NCBI GenBank assembly: GCA_000435515.1
Contig: FR884158.1
Span: forward strand, 1-42,864
Reading direction: 5' to 3'
Length of the DNA: 42,864 bases
Origin: Firmicutes bacterium CAG:582
GTDB taxonomy: Bacteria > Bacillota_I > Bacilli_A > RF39 > UBA660
Shown: piece by piece, positions 6,875-14,151 of the stretch
Layout of the letters: each line of letters starts with the position of its first letter
Numbering within the stretch: position 1 is the first letter of the stretch
The notes under the pieces: model-generated
What the model was told of the DNA's origin: nothing
The model's database searches: none
Seen by the model: only the letters and a program-made list of their open reading frames with translations
Made by a program: the position numbers and the translations under genes

Positions 6875-7936
6875 ATGAAGAAAAATGTTGTATTTGTAAT
6901 TTTTTTAGTTATATTATTTTGTACATATTTTTTAGTTGTTAATAAGAAAAAAAATTATGAACTAGAATATGTAATCAATACGTATACAATAAAGGAAGTA
7001 TACGATAAAACTTATAATAGTTATTACATAAATGTTTATAATAATTTAAATAATTATTCTTTTGTTTCTTCTAAGAAATATAGTAATAAAAGGCATATAA
7101 TTGATAATATCGATGTAAAAGAAACTGATGGTACGACTTGTGTTAAACCAATAAGTAAGTATTTAACTTTTTCTTATGTGTGTAGTGATGATAACAATTA
7201 TTTTGTTGAAAACAAAGACGTTGTTGACACTGGTTCTAAAGAAAACTATGATAATTATTCAGTTTATAATAAATCAAATAAATACTATGTATGGGATGGC
7301 TACGGAATAAAAAATGTTTTGTCAAGGAAAGAAATTCATTTTTTAGATAAAGAACATTATGATAATAGTTTAAGCTTTAATTATAATGAATTTATCTTAT
7401 TTGCTGATTATGATGCTGGTAGATCTTTTAGTGATTTTTACTATGTTGATATAGAAAAAGAAACAAGTGAAAAGATTGAATCTCAATATGATATATCATT
7501 TGATTCATATTTTTTAGGCTATTATAAAAATAAAGTTTATTTATTTGATAAGAAAAATATGCTTGAATATTTTATTGATTTAAAAAAGAAAAAAGTAATG
7601 AAAGTTAGTAAAAAGGAAATAGGTAAATATTATGATGGTACTTTAAAGGATATTGCTTTATCAAAATTAAAATATACCAACATGTATTTTGATTATAAAA
7701 ACATAGTAAATTATGTAGTAGATAATAATAAACTTTATAAATATTATAATAATTCTAAAGAAAAGATGATGTTAACGAATATTGATGTAAAATCAATTAT
7801 TTCTTGTAATGATGAAAAAGTATATTATTTAAGTAATGATTCTTTATATAGTTATGACGAACAAAATGGAAATGTTTTATTGCTATCCAATTTCGATTGG
7901 AAATTTAATTATTTAAATCGTATATTCATATTTTAA
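6875..7936 (+). CDS. Membrane-anchored hypothetical protein, 353 residues
   Basis: I place the start at ATG 6875, preceded by GAAGGTGA, because it gives a clean anchor MKKNVVFVIFLVILFCTYFL. An in-frame ATG at 6830 lies inside the PH-domain gene and lacks a ribosome-binding site. After the anchor (about 4-22) the rest is extracytoplasmic, very rich in Tyr, Asn, Lys and Asp. It has repeating short units such as NKVYLFDKKNMLEYF, NKLYKYYNN, EKVYYLSNDSLYSYDE and NRIFIF, which look like blades of a beta-propeller. No family is recognised. It is likely co-transcribed with the upstream genes. Confidence 0.65.
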   Translation: MKKNVVFVIFLVILFCTYFLVVNKKKNYELEYVINTYTIKEVYDKTYNSYYINVYNNLNNYSFVSSKKYSNKRHIIDNIDVKETDGTTCVKPISKYLTFSYVCSDDNNYFVENKDVVDTGSKENYDNYSVYNKSNKYYVWDGYGIKNVLSRKEIHFLDKEHYDNSLSFNYNEFILFADYDAGRSFSDFYYVDIEKETSEKIESQYDISFDSYFLGYYKNKVYLFDKKNMLEYFIDLKKKKVMKVSKKEIGKYYDGTLKDIALSKLKYTNMYFDYKNIVNYVVDNNKLYKYYNNSKEKMMLTNIDVKSIISCNDEKVYYLSNDSLYSYDEQNGNVLLLSNFDWKFNYLNRIFIF

Positions 7937-7982
7937 TAACACCTTTTTCTTATAATACATATTCTATATTAGGAGTGATTTT

Positions 7983-8306
7983 ATGTATTATAGAGAGCCA
8001 ACAAAAGACACTTATTTTGAATATTATACAATTAAAACAGGTGATAGTCTTTATAAAATAGCTAAAACGTATAATATTAATCCTAATTTACTTGCAAGTA
8101 TGAATGGATTTGATATTAATGATTATATTTATCCAGGTCAAGTACTTTTAATACCTAATCAAAACTATAGTTATTATATTACAAAATCTGGTGATACTTT
8201 AGACACAGTTTTGAATACTTTAAATGTTGACATTTCAAAATTGTTGAAAGAGAATAAAAATGTCTTTTTAATGGATGGTCAAATGTTAGTTAAGAAAAAG
8301 AATTAA
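7983..8306 (+). CDS. Protein with two LysM domains
   Basis: A 107-residue protein made almost entirely of two LysM repeats. The first is at about 15-58 (YYTIKTGDSLYKIAKTYNIN to YIYPGQVLLIP), a strong match. The second is at about 62-104 (YYITKSGDTLDTVLNTLNVD to MDGQMLVKK), more divergent. LysM binds N-acetylglucosamine polymers such as peptidoglycan. There is no signal peptide, so it may be exported by another route, act during spore or cell-wall assembly (as the spore protein SafA does in Bacillus), or stay inside. ATG 7983 follows TAGGAGTGAT. Confidence 0.85.
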   Translation: MYYREPTKDTYFEYYTIKTGDSLYKIAKTYNINPNLLASMNGFDINDYIYPGQVLLIPNQNYSYYITKSGDTLDTVLNTLNVDISKLLKENKNVFLMDGQMLVKKKN

Positions 8307-8325
8307 TATACTCGATATATTTTTT
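8305..8325 (+). terminator. Short terminator after the LysM gene
   Basis: AATATA (8305-8310), loop CTCGA, TATATT (8316-8321), then Ts to 8325. The stem is A/T only, so it is weak, but the T run and position fit. Confidence 0.5.
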
Positions 8326-8335
8326 CTTTTTTTTA

Positions 8336-8344
8336 TGCTATAAT
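8336..8344 (+). promoter_or_regulatory. Extended -10 promoter element
   Basis: TG-C-TATAAT at 8336-8344, 25 bp before ATG 8370, whose ribosome-binding site is AGGAGGG. It follows the LysM terminator, so the 534-residue membrane protein has its own promoter. Confidence 0.6.
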
Positions 8345-8369
8345 TTTTTTATAGAATAGGAGGGTTAGT

Positions 8370-9974
8370 ATGGTATTAAGAAAGCCTTATGCATTTTTAA
8401 TTAAACATTTTAAATTAATTCATATAATTATATTGTTTTGTATATCTATAGCTTTATTTAATTTGAATGATATTTCTATTCTTTTTAGGACTTTGCAGCG
8501 TACAAGTACATATGTGTATGCTGGTGCGGATATTTATATCAATCATGGAATTTATGTATTTTTAGTTATAGCTTTAGTTTTATCGGCAATTGTTTATTAT
8601 TTGTTTAAAATAAAGAAAAAACCTAATAAATTATATTTATTTTTGCTTATTTATTTAATTGCAACTATTTGTTGTTATGCATATATTTTTAGAACCTTAA
8701 AGATTGTGATGGATACGGCTTTAAGCAGTGATACTATTATACTTATAAAAGATTTAACCCTTTTATTATCTTTACCTGGATATGTTTTTGTTCTTATTTG
8801 TTTAATTAGAGGTATTGGGTTTAATATTAAAAAATTTAACTTTAGTAAAGATTTGGATGATCTTCAAATAAGTGATAAGGATAGAGAAGAATTTGAATTT
8901 ACATTAGGTCAAAATAATTATAAATATATGAGAACTTTAAGAAGAAGTATCCGCGAATTCAAATATTATATTTTGGAAAACAAATTTGCTATTTCACTTA
9001 CTACTATAGTAGTTGTTATTATACTTGGTGTAGTTGGATTTAATTATTATAAAAATTATATTAGAGGTCTTCAAGAGACTGAAAGTGCGATTGTTGATAA
9101 TATTACTTATACTGTATTGGACTCTTATGTAACAAAATATGATTTTAATGGTGATCGAATAAAAGAAGGATATAAATATGTGGTTGTTAATTTATCTTTG
9201 TATAATTCTTCATTAAAGGCAAAAACTTTAAATTTAAGAAAAATCGTACTTGCAAACGGGAAACTTATTTATAGAACAACTAATTTTGTTAATAATAAGT
9301 TTTATGATTTAGGTAAACCATATATTGAAAAACAAGTGTTACCTGCAGGTTCTAAAAGTGAAGCTACAGTTGCTTTTGAAGTACCAGAAAAATTAAATGA
9401 TGCCTACACACTAAAGGTTCAATATAGTTTAAGCGGAATGTTTAATAATGTATCTCTAGATTATAAAAATTTTATGGTTAATGTTAAGAATATAGATAAA
9501 GATGAAAATGTTGTCAATCATAATTTAAATGAAAATATTATTGTTAATCCAGTAGATAAAAACTATTTGAAATTTAATATTAAGTCATACTTAATAAAGG
9601 ATAGCTATAGCAGTAAATATGTTAAATGTAAATCAGTAAATACTTGTTATTTATTATCAAATGTTACTAGTTCTAATTCCAATAATTCTATGTTTTCTAA
9701 TAAAACTATGATTATACTAGATTATGATGCTTTTATAGATAATGAAGCTAACTATTATAGTAATTTAATAACAGTTAATAATATTTTTGAAAATTATATG
9801 ACAATTGTATACAAAATAGGAAATAAAATTAAAAGTGAAAAAGCTATAATGTTAGATAGTAATAATATTGACAATAAACTTTTTATTTCAGTTGATAGGG
9901 ATATTACTTCAGCAGATGAAATATATTTACAGTTTGATTTTAGAAACGATAGACATATTGTTAATTTAAAGTAG
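8370..9974 (+). CDS. Multi-pass membrane protein with C-terminal extracytoplasmic domain, unknown function
   Basis: A 534-residue protein. Hydrophobic segments at about 17-36, 58-80, 89-109, 126-147 and 206-228 suggest five membrane helices. A charged cytoplasmic loop (about 155-205, DLDDLQISDKDREEFEF onward) precedes the last one, so the large C-terminal part (about 230-534) should lie outside. That part looks like beta-sandwich repeats: YKYVVVNLSLYNSSLKAKTL and PAGSKSEATVAFEVP resemble DUF4352-type (telokin-like) domains. Two Cys in KCKSVNTCYL may form a disulfide. I do not recognise a family. It has its own promoter and terminator. Confidence 0.7.
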   Translation: MVLRKPYAFLIKHFKLIHIIILFCISIALFNLNDISILFRTLQRTSTYVYAGADIYINHGIYVFLVIALVLSAIVYYLFKIKKKPNKLYLFLLIYLIATICCYAYIFRTLKIVMDTALSSDTIILIKDLTLLLSLPGYVFVLICLIRGIGFNIKKFNFSKDLDDLQISDKDREEFEFTLGQNNYKYMRTLRRSIREFKYYILENKFAISLTTIVVVIILGVVGFNYYKNYIRGLQETESAIVDNITYTVLDSYVTKYDFNGDRIKEGYKYVVVNLSLYNSSLKAKTLNLRKIVLANGKLIYRTTNFVNNKFYDLGKPYIEKQVLPAGSKSEATVAFEVPEKLNDAYTLKVQYSLSGMFNNVSLDYKNFMVNVKNIDKDENVVNHNLNENIIVNPVDKNYLKFNIKSYLIKDSYSSKYVKCKSVNTCYLLSNVTSSNSNNSMFSNKTMIILDYDAFIDNEANYYSNLITVNNIFENYMTIVYKIGNKIKSEKAIMLDSNNIDNKLFISVDRDITSADEIYLQFDFRNDRHIVNLK

Positions 9975-9987
9975 GTTACAAATTATA

Positions 9988-10057
9988 TAGTTAATATAAC
10001 TAATATGAAGTAACGGTGATAGCATGAGCGTAGTTTTAACAATCCAATTGTTTTTTT
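9988..10057 (+). other. Palindrome, micro-ORF and terminator after the 534-residue gene
   Basis: TAGTTA-ATA-TAACTA is a perfect palindrome at 9988-10002. GGTGAT then precedes ATG 10024, which opens a 10-codon frame (MSVVLTIQLF plus F, stop TAA 10057-10059 region). The end of that frame is itself a terminator: AACAAT (10038-10043), loop CCA, ATTGTT (10047-10052), seven Ts. The hairpin most simply ends the upstream gene. A ribosome-bound leader with built-in attenuator is the other reading. Confidence 0.45.
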
Positions 10058-10080
10058 AAAATAAGGAAGGAAAAGCTACA

Positions 10081-10158
10081 ATAAAACAAATTTTTGGTAT
10101 ATTATTAATTGTTACTGGTATTATATTAATATGATGACTTTTATAGTCGTCTTTTTTT
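10081..10158 (+). other. Possible micro-gene for a hydrophobic peptide with non-standard start, and its terminator
   Basis: After AAGGAAGGAAAA, codons from ATA 10081 to TGA 10132-10134 read KQIFGILLIVTGIILI, a likely membrane peptide of about 17 residues. No ATG, GTG or TTG lies between the previous in-frame stop and this point, so it would need an ATA start or is a broken gene. A good terminator follows: GATGACT (10133-10139), AGTCGTC (10145-10151), seven Ts. Low confidence as a gene; the terminator is solid. Confidence 0.35.
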
Positions 10159-10239
10159 ATATTGTCTATTTAAAGATTTTTTTATTTGCCTCATCTTTTA
10201 TTGATTAAAAGTATAAATAAAGTAATTTCTAGAAACAAA

Positions 10240-10275
10240 AAAAGTATCAATTCCACTACTGAAATTGATACTTTT
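10240..10275 (-). terminator. tRNA-Cys terminator
   Basis: AAAAGTATCAATT (10240-10252) and AATTGATACTTTT (10263-10275) form a perfect 13-bp stem with a 10-nt loop. Reading on the minus strand it is followed by a run of Ts (A7 on the plus strand), which fits termination of the tRNA transcript. Confidence 0.85.
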
Positions 10276-10311
10276 CTATATTAAGCTTGATAATTCAAAC
10301 AATTTTTCTTT

Positions 10312-10385
10312 TGGAGGGCCTAGTCGGATTTGAACCAACGATCAGGGAGTTGCAGTCCCATGCCTTACCACTTGGCTATAGACCC
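10312..10385 (-). tRNA. tRNA-Cys (anticodon GCA)
   Basis: On the minus strand the 74-nt gene folds as a standard tRNA. The acceptor GGGTCTA pairs with TAGGCCC (one T-G pair), the discriminator is T73, which is the Cys identity base, and CCA is encoded. The anticodon loop CTGCAAC gives GCA, and the T loop is GTTCAAATC. It is a single tRNA with its own promoter and terminator, between two plus-strand transcription units. Confidence 0.96.
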
Positions 10386-10405
10386 AAAAATTAATTACAA
10401 ACATA

Positions 10406-10434
10406 ATATTACACTATAGAAATTACTTTGTCAA
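10406..10434 (-). promoter_or_regulatory. tRNA-Cys promoter
   Basis: On the minus strand TTGACA (10434-10429) and TAATAT (10411-10406) are exactly 17 bp apart, about 20 bp before the mature 5' end of the tRNA. A strong sigma-70/sigma-A type promoter. Confidence 0.8.
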
Positions 10435-10497
10435 TTGTTTTGCTAGTAAATTATATTCATTAATTTTTACTTTATGATAAATTTAATGCTTCTAAAA

Positions 10498-10526
10498 TTG
10501 ACAAATATTTGGCCTTACATTATAAT
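10498..10526 (+). promoter_or_regulatory. Consensus promoter of the lipid kinase gene
   Basis: TTGACA (10498-10503), 17 bp, TATAAT (10521-10526): a full consensus. Initiation near 10533 would put the AGGAGGT ribosome-binding site (10534-10540) at the very 5' end of the message. Confidence 0.85.
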
Positions 10527-10545
10527 TTTAAACAGGAGGTCGCCT

Positions 10546-11475
10546 ATGAAAAGTTGTGTAGTAATTTATAATCCCAATAGTGGACATATACTTAGAAAAT
10601 CAATGATACCCACTTATAAAGAATTAATTGAAAAACATGGTTATTCAGTTAAATTTATTGCTACACAATATAAAGGTCATGCAAAGGAAATTGTAAGCCA
10701 TATTGGTTATGTGAATCTTGTGATTTCTATGGGTGGAGATGGAACTTTTAATGAAATTGTTTTTGGGAATTTTCAAAGAAAACAAAGATTAATTTTAGCA
10801 CATATTCCAGTTGGAACGACTAATGATGTTGGAGTTATGTTTGGCTATGGAAAGGATATTGAAAAGAATATTCATTTATGTTTAACAGGTGAAGTTATGG
10901 ATTTGGATATTCCGTTAATTAATAATAGACCGTTCGTATATGTAGCTGGGTTTGGTAAATTCTTGGATATTCCATATGAAACTCCGCGAAGTTTAAAAAA
11001 GAAATATGGTCATTTGGCGTACTTAATTGCTGGTGTTAAAGATTTCTTCAGAGTGACTAAAAACTATAAATTAACTTACACTATAGATGGAGTTGAGAAG
11101 AAAGGTTTATATTCTTTTATTCTTATTTCATCTGCAAATAGAATAGCTGGATTTAATAATTTTTATAAGGATGTAAAGTTGGACGATGATTTATTTGAGG
11201 TTTTATTTTGTACATATACTAGACGTTTAGATATAATAAAAGCTTTTGGAATGCTAAGAGCAACTGGACCTAATAATGTATCTGGTTTAGAATTTCACAG
11301 GACATCTAATATTAAAATAACTTTTGACCAACATCAAAAAAAGGCTTGGTGTGTTGATGGTGAAAAGTTAGAGATTAGAACAAAAACTTATGAAATAAAA
11401 AATGAAAGAAATGTTAAAATTTTAATGCCAAAAAAGAATATTGATAAATTATTTACACAAGAAAAAAGTAATTAG
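10546..11475 (+). CDS. Diacylglycerol kinase-family lipid kinase (DgkB/YegS type)
   Basis: A 309-residue protein. ATG 10546 with AGGAGGT five bases upstream is the start. An in-frame ATG at 10474 lies upstream of the consensus promoter and is excluded. The DAGK catalytic domain is clear: CVVIYNPNSG (3-12), the nucleotide-binding MGGDGTFNEIV (62-72), HIPVGTTNDVGVMFGY (86-101), and a C-terminal lobe with CVDGEKLEI. Such kinases phosphorylate diacylglycerol (DgkB, recycling lipid from lipoteichoic acid synthesis) or related lipids. The facing gene is YfhO-like, also linked to lipoteichoic acid in Bacillota, so a DgkB-type role is reasonable but not proven. Confidence 0.88.
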   Translation: MKSCVVIYNPNSGHILRKSMIPTYKELIEKHGYSVKFIATQYKGHAKEIVSHIGYVNLVISMGGDGTFNEIVFGNFQRKQRLILAHIPVGTTNDVGVMFGYGKDIEKNIHLCLTGEVMDLDIPLINNRPFVYVAGFGKFLDIPYETPRSLKKKYGHLAYLIAGVKDFFRVTKNYKLTYTIDGVEKKGLYSFILISSANRIAGFNNFYKDVKLDDDLFEVLFCTYTRRLDIIKAFGMLRATGPNNVSGLEFHRTSNIKITFDQHQKKAWCVDGEKLEIRTKTYEIKNERNVKILMPKKNIDKLFTQEKSN

Positions 11476-11492
11476 ATTTTAATTACTTTTTT
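11462..11492. terminator. Shared bidirectional terminator containing both stop codons
   Basis: AAAAAAGTAATT (11462-11473) and AATTACTTTTTT (11481-11492) form a 12-bp stem with loop AGATTTT. The TAG stop of the lipid kinase and the minus-strand TAA stop of YfhO both fall inside it, and the two genes overlap by 4 bp. Confidence 0.88.
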
Positions 11493-14036
11493 TGTTAATA
11501 GTAAAATTCCTATAGAAATGATTGAGATGATTAATCCAAGTTTTTGTAATGGTGGAGTATAAACTATTTTTATTTTATGTTTTCCTTTGTCTGCTTTAAA
11601 CATCAGTAACGAATCTGCAAACTTTTCAGTTTCTACTTCTTTACCATCAACCAACACTTTCCATCCTTCATCATATGGAATAGATGTATAAATCATCATA
11701 TTTTCATCTAGTGTTATATTACCTTCAATATTGTTGTTTTTAAACTTTTTATATTTGAATTGATAATTTTGTAAATAATAATAAGCACTTTCAAATAAAT
11801 CGTGATTTATATTATACATTTCAAATTCATCTTCATAATAATAATTATATCCAACTATAACGTCAACTGTATCCTCTGTAGAGGAAATGTTTATAATTCT
11901 TTTTTCATTATAGTCATCAATATATGAGTATTCTAATTCTCCGGTTTTTTCTGTTAAGTTTGTGTAGTCATCGTTTAAATAGTATAAGGTATTTCCGATT
12001 ATAAAGAATTTTATGAAGTTGCTATTAGTATAAAAATACATATTATCATAGTTGTTTTTGTATTTAAATTTTAAAATTGTTCCAGTATCTGAACTATATA
12101 TTTCTTCAGTTTTTATAAATTTTGAAGGAGTTATGATATTGTCTATTCCAGTTGCATTTTTCATGATTTCATTTTGGTAAATAAATGGACTATAATTATT
12201 CTCCGTATTTTTTATATCTTCTTTTACTCCAAATATTAAACCATTTGTATATTTAAAGGTTGTAAGATTAGTATATTCTTCATTTGTTTTTTCATATCTT
12301 GAGTAATCATTGCTTTCTCCTATTAAATATTTAACATTAAATAGAAGATCATAAATTGGAGTAGTTTGTTGGTAATAATAACTATTGATTCCGTTTCCTG
12401 GAATTCCTAAATTGTTTTGAAATTTAGCCATACTTTCATAAGCCATTGATGAGAAGGTATTTACTCCGTTATAATCATACCAATCCCCATCGTTTAATGT
12501 CATCATACTTATATTTTCTATTCTATAGAATTTAGATTTATCTGTATTTTTTAGGTAATTTAATTCATTAGTTATTTCATTATAATTAGAATAGAAGTTC
12601 TTTATTTCTTGAGTTATGTTCCAATTATAATTTATTGATACAACTACTTCTACAACAGAAAATAGAATTAATCCGGCAATTATAATTGGATTTTGTTTCT
12701 TTAATAAATAACTGGCTAGACATAATAAAAAGTAAATTGTTAATAAAATCATATTTATGAACAGCATATTTGGAGTAATGCCATCCCAAACATTCATAGT
12801 TAAATAAAGTAAAATTGTTATTAATAATAAATAAACAATAGTAATTAATTGAATTTTAATATTTCTTATATTTATTAATGAATAAGCACCTATTATAAGA
12901 AGAATAAAAGTATATAGAAATGAGTATCTATATGGCAAGTCATTTGGAACATGAAATGCGTGCATTATATAATCAGCAACGGGATTAAAGAATGCAAATA
13001 TAATTGAGCCTAGTAATAAAGAGTATACTATCTTTGTTTTTAGTTTGATTTTGGGATTTATTAAAAATAAGATTAATAAAGCAACTGATAAAATACCAGC
13101 TGAAATATTTGGAGAGGTTATGGTATCACTTGCAAAAACTGTTGTGCTTACACCTGTTAAATGTGATTCTAAAAAGTCTCTTATAGAAAATAAGTAATAT
13201 TGGCTTGTTGGTATCGAACCACCTGTTGCACTTATTGTAAACATTGATTTAAACATTGGAAGCAAGAAAACAGCAAGAACAGCTCCAGCTATAAATGAAG
13301 CAAATGCGAATTTTTCTAATCTATTTAATATAAACTTTAAAGTTGTTTTATATTCTTTTATACTAAATTTTGTTTTATAGATAAGATAGAAAGTAAAATA
13401 AATTACCGAAAAGATGCATATCATATATCCTATAAAATAATTAGAAAATAACATAATGGCTAAAGAAACAAAATAAAGTTTCCATTTTCCTTCATTTATA
13501 ATATTTTCAATTCCTAGAGTTATAAGAGGTAACCAAACCATTCCATCTAACCACATAATATTCCAGTAATATGCTGCAAAATATTGACTAAATCCATAAA
13601 GAATTCCAATTGGAATAAATATAAAATTATTTACTTTAAACTTTTTATTTAGGTAATAAACCATGAATGTTGATGCACATGCAGCCTTAAGTCCAATTAT
13701 AAAAGAAAATGATGTTAATAGAGTTTTTTTTGTAAAAAAGAACATAATAATATTAAATGGACTTGATAAATAATTTAAGAAATTTCGAAAAAAAGGTATT
13801 CCAAGACCAATATTAAAGGAATAGATTAGGTTCTCAAAATGAGTTAATTTGTTATAAAGTCCGCCTAACATTGGTCCATATTGATGATAAAAATCAACAC
13901 AAAGAAGAGAATTTTTGCCAAATGGAGTAACGTTGTTTAAATTGTATATAAAACCTATAGTAAATATAGCTATTATAAAAGTAATTATTACACTTTTGTT
14001 TTTCTTAAATAAAGAATCTAATATTTTTATCATCAT
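11472..14036 (-). CDS. YfhO-family integral membrane protein
   Basis: An 854-residue protein with 12 or more membrane helices in the first 480 residues and the family ending with one last helix (LGLIISIISIGILLLTKK). Recognisable YfhO parts are the N-terminal VDFYHQYGPML and LIYSFNIGLGIPFFRNFLNYLSS-like segments, LPFK-type loops, and the C-terminal extracytoplasmic domain ending in IYTSIPYDEGWKVLVDGKEV and KGKHKIKIVYTPP. YfhO proteins resemble GT-C transferases and are needed for glycosylation of lipoteichoic acid in Bacillus and Listeria. AAGGTGG lies 1 nt before ATG 14036 but about 4 nt before ATG 14033, so initiation at 14033 (853 residues) may be preferred. Motif matches are from memory of the family. 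Confidence 0.88.
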   Translation of the reverse strand: MMIKILDSLFKKNKSVIITFIIAIFTIGFIYNLNNVTPFGKNSLLCVDFYHQYGPMLGGLYNKLTHFENLIYSFNIGLGIPFFRNFLNYLSSPFNIIMFFFTKKTLLTSFSFIIGLKAACASTFMVYYLNKKFKVNNFIFIPIGILYGFSQYFAAYYWNIMWLDGMVWLPLITLGIENIINEGKWKLYFVSLAIMLFSNYFIGYMICIFSVIYFTFYLIYKTKFSIKEYKTTLKFILNRLEKFAFASFIAGAVLAVFLLPMFKSMFTISATGGSIPTSQYYLFSIRDFLESHLTGVSTTVFASDTITSPNISAGILSVALLILFLINPKIKLKTKIVYSLLLGSIIFAFFNPVADYIMHAFHVPNDLPYRYSFLYTFILLIIGAYSLINIRNIKIQLITIVYLLLITILLYLTMNVWDGITPNMLFINMILLTIYFLLCLASYLLKKQNPIIIAGLILFSVVEVVVSINYNWNITQEIKNFYSNYNEITNELNYLKNTDKSKFYRIENISMMTLNDGDWYDYNGVNTFSSMAYESMAKFQNNLGIPGNGINSYYYQQTTPIYDLLFNVKYLIGESNDYSRYEKTNEEYTNLTTFKYTNGLIFGVKEDIKNTENNYSPFIYQNEIMKNATGIDNIITPSKFIKTEEIYSSDTGTILKFKYKNNYDNMYFYTNSNFIKFFIIGNTLYYLNDDYTNLTEKTGELEYSYIDDYNEKRIINISSTEDTVDVIVGYNYYYEDEFEMYNINHDLFESAYYYLQNYQFKYKKFKNNNIEGNITLDENMMIYTSIPYDEGWKVLVDGKEVETEKFADSLLMFKADKGKHKIKIVYTPPLQKLGLIISIISIGILLLTKKVIKI

Positions 14037-14095
14037 ACCACCTTAATTAATTATATCTTATTTTTTTCTATTCGCGAAGACATTTTCGATTTTTC

Positions 14096-14124
14096 TTGCA
14101 AACTTAGGCTTTTTGTTGTAGAAT
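14096..14124 (+). promoter_or_regulatory. typA promoter
   Basis: TTGCAA (14096-14101), 17 bp, TAGAAT (14119-14124), 27 bp before ATG 14152. The 8-bp palindrome TTCGCGAA (14071-14078) lies between this promoter and the divergent YfhO gene; it may be an operator or chance. Confidence 0.6.
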
Positions 14125-14151
14125 TGAGTAGTTATAAAAGGAAGTGTTTAT

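Noticed and set aside
10474..10545. Longer N-terminus for the lipid kinase
   Set aside because: The extension overlaps a full TTGACA-17-TATAAT promoter and lacks a ribosome-binding site; the kinase family starts at the KSCVVIYNPNSG strand.
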